A DNA stretch of 64,000 bases from Sphagnum compactum (taxonomy: Eukaryota > Bryophyta > Sphagnopsida > Sphagnales): assembly GCA_965153455.1 (NCBI GenBank), contig OZ234497.1:2418001-2482000 (forward strand). The letters run 5' to 3'. Shown piece after piece: positions 58,560 through 64,000 of this stretch. Position 1 is the first letter of the stretch; the number at the start of each line of letters is the position of its first letter. The notes below the pieces were generated by a model. The model did no database searches, was not told the origin of the DNA, and saw only the letters and a list, made by a program, of their open reading frames with translations. A program made the translations under genes and the position numbers.

Positions 58560-60100
58560 GAGCTATGTTAATGAAAAAAAAAAATCTCTAAGCGTGCAAA
58601 TGTGTGGGCACAATGTACAGTAATTAATGAAACAAAAGTTGTGAAATAAATGGGTTGGGAAAAGTCCAAGAGATAGATTGGTACTAAATATGGAACTATC
58701 ACTAACCATTCTAAAAGTAGGAACCCATGCAAGAAAGAAGATCCTGAACAAAAAACATTCATGGGGGATTTGGTGTTGTATGTGGCCAAGGGTTACATGT
58801 TCATTTCAATTGTAAAGTAGTTGGCTATGATACATGATTTTGCATTCATGTCTTTGCATTATGTTTTCAACAAAACATGTTGTTGAACATGCTATCCTTG
58901 ACATGATGGCCAAAACCATGGAAAATTAAGTTTTACCAATTTTAGAAAATTGTATTATAATAATTGCATTGTTTGATTTTTGCATGTCTAAGTCTAGGTT
59001 TGGCACATTTTCACCTATTATCAATTTCATCAACTCAAATTGAATGCCTTGTCATGTGATGATGGGGTTGTTTGAAGTTGTGAATATATCTAAAGTTCCA
59101 ATGGCACACAAGTGAAGGAATTGTTGTCGTCTTTCAATTTGTGTGATAAGATGATTGCTTATGTTAAAAATGAGGGAGCAAATTTATCAATGTTTGCTTG
59201 AGTTCTCTCTTGTATGCTGACTTGACATGTGCCTCTTTGGCACTTGCTATTTTGTGGTAAGGTACTTGCTTTGGCCATGCTTTTAATAAGGCTTGTCAAT
59301 ATACTTGTATTGATGAAAAGGTGTGTGTTGGCTTTTGAGAGTCTAACTTGAAGAACATTTAATCTACCTTGCAAAAACCAATCATGTGAATTAAGAAATT
59401 AGGGAACGGATGGATGGAGTGGAAAAAAACATGTTTAGATGTAGGGATGCAACATTTAAATTGAGAACCTAAATGAAAACTAGGTTTGCTAGTAAAGTAA
59501 CCTTGTTTCAAGAATCCCTAAACTATCAAAATGTGATTAATTTGTGTTACGATAAACAAGAAAGCCATGAACTACAAGCCCATGTACTAGATGCATAAAC
59601 ATGGGTCATTTGCAAAATTATATTTGAAAATATGCTTCATGTGGTGAAACAATGCATATTCAATCAAATTCATAGTTATTAGTTGCTTATCAATGCCTTG
59701 GATGCTACATTTTCTTTGTTTATTCTTATGCAAATTGAAATTTGTCATTTTGACAACAACTCCATTGTGCACATCAAAGGTGACTTGATTTTGAATTGCA
59801 CGTTCTACACATATGCATGATGGGAAAGGTTTTGGCAATGTTTGTTCCATTCCTATCCTTTACTATTGTTTACAATTTTCAAAGGGTTCATGACATGTTT
59901 GTATTGATTTTGGATTCACATTTAAAAGCTTGGATGTGGTGATAACTTTTATGAGAAGGGCAAAGGTTGTTGAGAAGATGCAAGAGTATGATAGCAAGGC
60001 CCTCGTGCCACTTCTTGTGGTTCCTACTTTTGAACCCTATTGTCGTTACATCTCTTGATCAACTTGCTCCATAGGAATTGTCCAAATTTTTAGAATTGTG
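58560..60100 (+). pseudogene. Decayed hAT-type (BED/zinc-finger family) transposase
   Basis: Plus-strand frames give recognisable hAT-transposase wording in order. At about 58760-58810 is FMGDLVLYVAKGYMF. At about 59275-59340 is GHAFNKACQYTCIDEKVCVGF. At about 59475-59580 are TRFASKVTLFQESLNY, INLCYDKQESHELQAHV and then TWVICK. At 59905-60020 is wording equivalent to 'LALILDxxxKxL' and ARVYDSKA-like sequence, followed by LVVPTF. Stops and frameshifts lie between, so it is inactive. Inverted ends and an 8-bp target duplication were not found. It reads differently from the hAT-like remnant at 8.9-9.9 kb, so they are two lineages. Assignment is from motif wording only. Confidence 0.6.
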
Positions 60101-60544
60101 AATCTTGTACTTGAATATGATTGTGGGTTTTTATTTCCATAGATGTTTTGCCATCAATGAAACATTTTGTATGTGCTTCGTGTTTAATTGCACGTTTGTG
60201 ATTTCAAGTTGATTGTTTGAATTCGACATATGTGGCTTTACTCTATTCGATGTTTACTTTCTACAAGGGTTTTGCTCGCTTTCAACCTATGTCTTTTAGG
60301 GTTTGAAGCATCAAATCAAAGGTAAAATATTTTATGGGCATCAATCGTGTGTATTAAAATGTTTTCAAGCTCTACCTATAATCTCAATTTGATTTTCTAT
60401 AAATTTGAGCTCCACATCGTTGTGCACTACCAATGACGATCAACTATTTAATTTTTTTCTTATGGTCATGTGGTTTTCAATAATTCATCATAATTTATGT
60501 CAATGTCAAATTTAATTTAAATTAATATACATTTCATGGACAAG
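60101..60544. other. AT-rich spacer, no supported gene
   Basis: Nothing beyond possible tail sequence of the hAT remnant. Confidence 0.35.
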
Positions 60545-60800
60545 AAAAAACACATGTTAATTTGTCTTTTCATATCCATGTTGGTGGAGAGGAGGTTATA
60601 AAATGGAGGTAGCCATTAGGAAAGGGGAGAGATAATTATTAAGAAAGTTAATAGAAAAAAAAAAGTTATTAAGAAAGAAATGAAATAGTTAGGCTTGAAA
60701 ATGAGGCAGTTATTTCTAAAATTGTCTTTGGAATGGTCCATTGAAGACCATATGAAGGATTCCAAAAAATCCCCCATATACCACTTCCAATTACTCGCCA
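60545..60800 (+). repeat. Dispersed repeat, copy 2 (partner at 17.7 kb)
   Basis: Shares ordered words with the minus strand of 17740-17990: ACATGTTAATTTGTC, ATATCCATGTTGGTGG, then ATTATTAAGAAAGTTA, GTTATTAAGAAAG, GAAAATGAG, and AATCCCCCATATA. Diverged and non-coding. Confidence 0.6.
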
Positions 60801-61371
60801 TTGGAATTACCATATATCACAACCAACTCATTTGAATGTAATTTCAACCACAAAACATTTTTGCTATTTAAAATAGTAGCAAGTTGAGAAAAAGGTTTGC
60901 ATGCTTAGTTATCATCACATATTTCAACCTTTCACTTGAAAGCCATAACATCTTAATTTCAAAGATCTCAGCGAACCATCAATTGGCACCTTGGGATCTT
61001 TAAGTCCAAGTGAATCAATTTTCCCTCAAATTTTCAAAGTGCAATAGCTTATAATTAATTTTCTTTTGTACAAGCTAGCATCAAGCTTTGAGTTAGAAAA
61101 TGCCTTTGGAAGGCATGGAAGTCGCTTTTTGTTGCAACAATTTAGAGAGATACACGAGTTGACAAATTTATTGCAAACTAATAAGAGCCTTCCAGATACA
61201 ACACAAGTGTTTTTCACCAATCAAGCCTGATGGCAAGATCCTGCCGATTACCAATGACAATACATTACAAACAAAATCATTGGTAGACTCTCTTGGGAAG
61301 AATGGAACCTTCAACCCCTACATAGTTATAAGCTACAACAAGTAGATAAAAACAGTACCTGAACATGAATA

Positions 61372-63138
61372 CTAGATGCATCCTTGCAAGAGGTTAGAGA
61401 GGGGAGAAGGTTTGTTGCGCATCTCCTCCTGAACTCTCTTCATTTCCTCGGGATCTGACAAAAATAGAACAGTAGATTCAGAATCCCCATTCACACTAAT
61501 CCCAACTTTACTGCCAAAAGGGATGAGCTTTTGCCTGATAGTCCAGAAAGTCTGAACTACATACAATAGACATAGTAACTGGGGGAGATATACATGATGA
61601 TATACATTTATACTTCCTATCGTGCTATATGTGGTAGTGGGGGTCTGTATTAGTTCTTTGTGTGCACTTCTAAATTAGCCAAGGTCATTGTAGACTTGCT
61701 AAGGTTATACCTGCTGAACTACCTGATGTTCTCTTGTTAGGATCGACAATGGACATTCTTGGTCTACGACATCTATTTTCCAACATGCTCTTGCTTGTCT
61801 TGTCATAGGAAAGGTTCTCTTTATGATTGTACTGATGACAATGACATATAGTTCTGCATTCATTCATGGAAAAACATCTCAGTAGAAAAGGTCTGTAGTT
61901 TGCATACCAATTTGGTTCATGAGCTTTGGAAGGAGGAAGACACAAACAACCATGAACCCAATCATGAGACCCATTGGACTTTTGAGCAGTCTCATCACTG
62001 AAAATGGCTCCCTCTTCTGCATACCCACCAAGTAATCTCAAATTAATGTAATGGCTGCTCAACATGTTGATTATGGATCTCTCCAAGCAATTCAAGTCCA
62101 TGACTGGAGGCTGCTCCAGCAAATACTGCATAACCACTGAGGAAACTGCTGCACTGGAAGCGATGGTAACCTGATTCCCAAATTGATGCAAACCACTTCT
62201 TACCAATTTTGAAGTGGAAAGGAGAACAACTCACCTCATAGTAGTACTCCTCCTGGAGTGGCTCCAAAACCAATGAGTCAGGCAGGCTGCAGCCAGTCTC
62301 TACAAGACTGGCACACACCTGCCCTTGCAGCCTTGAACTCACATCCACTCTAACCTGGAAAACCCACAACAGAAAGAAAAAGATGGCTCTTGAGGGCACT
62401 TGAGATTATATGTCGCAATAATCTTGTTACAGTTTTCTGCTAAAAATTACTACAAAACTCTGGTTGGGGTCGAGCACTAGTTCTGCAAGAGATACATCAA
62501 AGGAGGAAAGGGCGGTGCAGGAGCATAGAAAGGCACATTACCGGAGAGAAAAAATAGCCCAATGCTACAACCTCCAACAAGTGTGTGCCATCTAGCACTC
62601 CCTGGCTGCATCAGGAGAAAGTCAAGGGAATACTTCTCTACTGCATGTCCCTGCTCAATGTAACAAGGCTAGAATAAACAAACTGATCAGATTATTCTCT
62701 TCAAAACTGTCTTACTGGTGCTGTAAAGATGGGTTGCAGAAGGATACAAGGCAAACGAGCCATCACTTGGAACAAATGACAATTTCTGGCCACCATTGAT
62801 CACCATTTTTTATTATGTTGGATGTCTTGCTCACACCCTTTCCTACCAAAGCTGCAAACATAAACTCACATTCAGAATCCATCGCACCATACACAAACAA
62901 AATACATAATTAATTGAGCAAGATGAAAAAGGGACATAGGGAAGTTGTCATCTGAAGTGTGTGCAATATCCACTGTGTTAATTCATGCACTTTGTTTCCC
63001 AAGCTTAGAATACTAACCTTGCATTTTCACACGACCCTCCACAACATGACCCTCATGTATTGATGATCCACGCCCAAACTTATGATAGTCCTTTGTCCCC
63101 AAAAACCTATTGTGCTTGTTCTGAAGTCCTTTCTGTTC
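61372..63138 (-). CDS. Unrecognised multi-exon gene with an apparent frame break
   Basis: Minus-strand exons inferred from frame and splice signals: 63120-63018 (may extend to about 63138), 62851-62716, 62640-62542, 62482-62454, 62354-62235, 62170-62029, 61556-61372. From an ATG at 62806 the exons to the stop at 61372 join perfectly in frame and give 221 aa. Upstream of that ATG a different frame is open (HKFGRGSSIHEGHVVEGR, then LVGKGVSKTSNIIK). The two frames meet at an A6 run (62811-62806), where one fewer A would give continuous protein. Other landmarks: FVPSDGSFALYPSATHLYS, GSARWHTLVGGCSIGLFFLS, LQEEYYYE, MQYLLEQPPVMDLNCLE, FWTIRQKLIPFGSKVGIS. The protein is globular, with no signal peptide or clear membrane segment. 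I do not recognise it. The 5' exon with the true start was not found; it would lie between 63140 and about 63700. Confidence 0.65.
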
Positions 63139-63149
63139 TCTGGATTATC

Positions 63150-63733
63150 CAAAGTCTACGGCTTCGAGTCATGTATATTTGTGCGCCTTAATTTTTTGAG
63201 ATATGGAAAAGACACGTAGTCTACTTAGGCCCCACTTTAGACGAGGGTCCAGAGTCCAATTTCCTAAGAACCAATTTGGACTGATTTGAAGCAAATTGAA
63301 TCCTTGAGTTGGACTGTACCTTGGTCCCTTGCTTGGTCCCTAGCCTGATTCTTGGTTCTTCAAATCAGGAGCTCTCCTTTTAGCACTGTTTTTGGGGTCT
63401 GAACTTCAAAACAATTGATTTTCCCTCCAAAACAGTTGTGTCTTGTAGGTTTAGCCTCAATTTGCCACTTTTTGGTCTTGGACCTTCGTCTAAGGGCCTT
63501 GGGACCAATTTAAAGCTTTCAACCAATAAAATTGCTTGAATTCATTGGTCCCTGGACCTTGGACCCTAATAGGTACACAAGGGACCATGGTGGAATGAAA
63601 AGTTTGAAAAAAGATGAGTTCAATGGTTGAGTGTTTCTTCCCATTGCACTTGTTGCTGAGGTAGGTCGTGAGTGGAGACAAGAAAGAAGAAGAAGGAGAA
63701 GAAGACGACGAAGGGAGTCGGAGTTGGTGAGCC
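63150..63733. other. Region between divergent genes
   Basis: 63150-63600 is rich in CCTTGG/TTGGTCC/TGGACC words, probably a decayed short repeat. 63660-63720 is GAA-rich and likely the 5' leader of the plus-strand gene. The missing first exon of the minus-strand gene may be here. Confidence 0.35.
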
Positions 63734-63883
63734 ATGAGGAAAGTGAGCATTAAGAAGGCGGCTGAGGAGTTTGAAGGTCTGTCGGAAGAGGAGCGGCGGG
63801 CGTTACGCATCAGTCGCTTTCATGCCATGCCTGTCCTCTCTTCTTCTTCTGCCTCCTCCTCTCAACATTCTCAACCCAGGCAG
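63734..63883 (+). CDS. First exon of an unrecognised gene, cut by the window end
   Basis: An ATG at 63734, after a GAA-rich leader, opens 50 codons ending in CAG|GTGCAG, a plausible phase-0 donor at 63883. The protein starts MRKVSIKKAAEEFEGLSEEE, then RRALRISRF, then a Ser-rich stretch ending SQPRQ. The basic start, helical acidic segment and Ser-rich linker look like the N-terminus of a nuclear or nucleolar protein, but I cannot name it. The remaining 117 bp of the window fit an intron (T-rich run). The opposite-strand 106-codon frame over the same bases is a by-product of the GAA and Ser-codon repeats. Confidence 0.6.
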
Positions 63884-64000
63884 GTGCAGCACCATAGTCA
63901 TTTCTTTCACTTTTTGCAAACAGAAAAACAGAGTGCTTTTTTTTTCTTTTCTTTTAAATTTTTTTTTTAAAATGTGGGAGGGTGTGGAGCTCAGAAATGA

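Noticed and set aside
61685-62206. 173-codon minus-strand ORF taken as a continuous protein
   Set aside because: Only its first part (62170-62029) is exon; a donor at 62028 joins in phase to 61556, so the remainder is intron.
63490-63810. 106-codon minus-strand Ser-rich frame as first exon of the 61.4-63.1 kb gene
   Set aside because: It overlaps the start of the plus-strand gene and is made by complementing GAA and Ser-codon repeats; no donor in phase was evident.
1-64000. tRNA or rRNA genes
   Set aside because: No cloverleaf with A and B box spacing or rRNA core words was seen on reading; a tRNAscan run would be decisive.

Overview
The window is nuclear DNA of a land plant. The genes carry many short spliceosomal introns (GT..AG). 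Arabidopsis-type telomere motifs (TTTAGGG / AAACCCTAA) are scattered through it. There is a cytosolic ribosomal protein gene, a bacterial-type release factor gene with an N-terminal extension like an organelle-targeting leader, and decayed copia, gypsy/chromovirus, hAT and CACTA-type elements. Species cannot be fixed from the sequence; a seed-free or early-diverging plant is only a guess. Most of the window is AT-rich and repeat-derived, with gene islands at about 20.7-22.8 kb, 33.2-44.4 kb and 61.3-64.0 kb and a partial gene at the left edge.

Layout. 1-1113: 5' part of a minus-strand gene of unknown function (TATA box, long leader, first coding exon running off the edge). 1.1-19.9 kb: no convincing host gene; a dead minus-strand hAT-like transposase (8.9-9.9 kb), several tandem minisatellites, G-runs and interstitial telomere tracts. 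20.7-22.8 kb: RING gene A. 22.8-33.2 kb: decayed gypsy parts in opposite orientations, two kinds of CACTA-type MITE, and two tandem repeat fields. 33.3-35.4 kb: RING gene B, a paralog of A. 36.2-37.7 kb: ribosomal protein eS24 (minus), with three evenly spaced telo-boxes upstream. 39.2-44.3 kb: peptide chain release factor 3 (15 exons). 47.0-53.2 kb: a complete but dead Ty1/copia element with both LTRs. 56.2 kb: second copy of a 154-bp MITE. 58.6-60.1 kb: second hAT-type transposase remnant. 61.4-63.1 kb: a multi-exon minus-strand gene I do not recognise, with an apparent one-base frame break. 63.7 kb: first exon of a plus-strand gene running off the right edge.

The genes do not form a pathway. 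eS24 acts in cytosolic translation and RF3 probably in organellar translation. The RING genes are a dispersed duplicate pair (about 12.5 kb apart, same strand) whose exon structure and RING spacing have diverged. No clearly novel system was found. The most unusual items are the RING pair, the intact-TSD MITE copies, the opposed gypsy halves, and the unidentified 61.4-63.1 kb gene with its homopolymer frame break. All exon boundaries were read by eye from splice signals, reading-frame continuity and paralog or family comparison; none is backed by transcript data.
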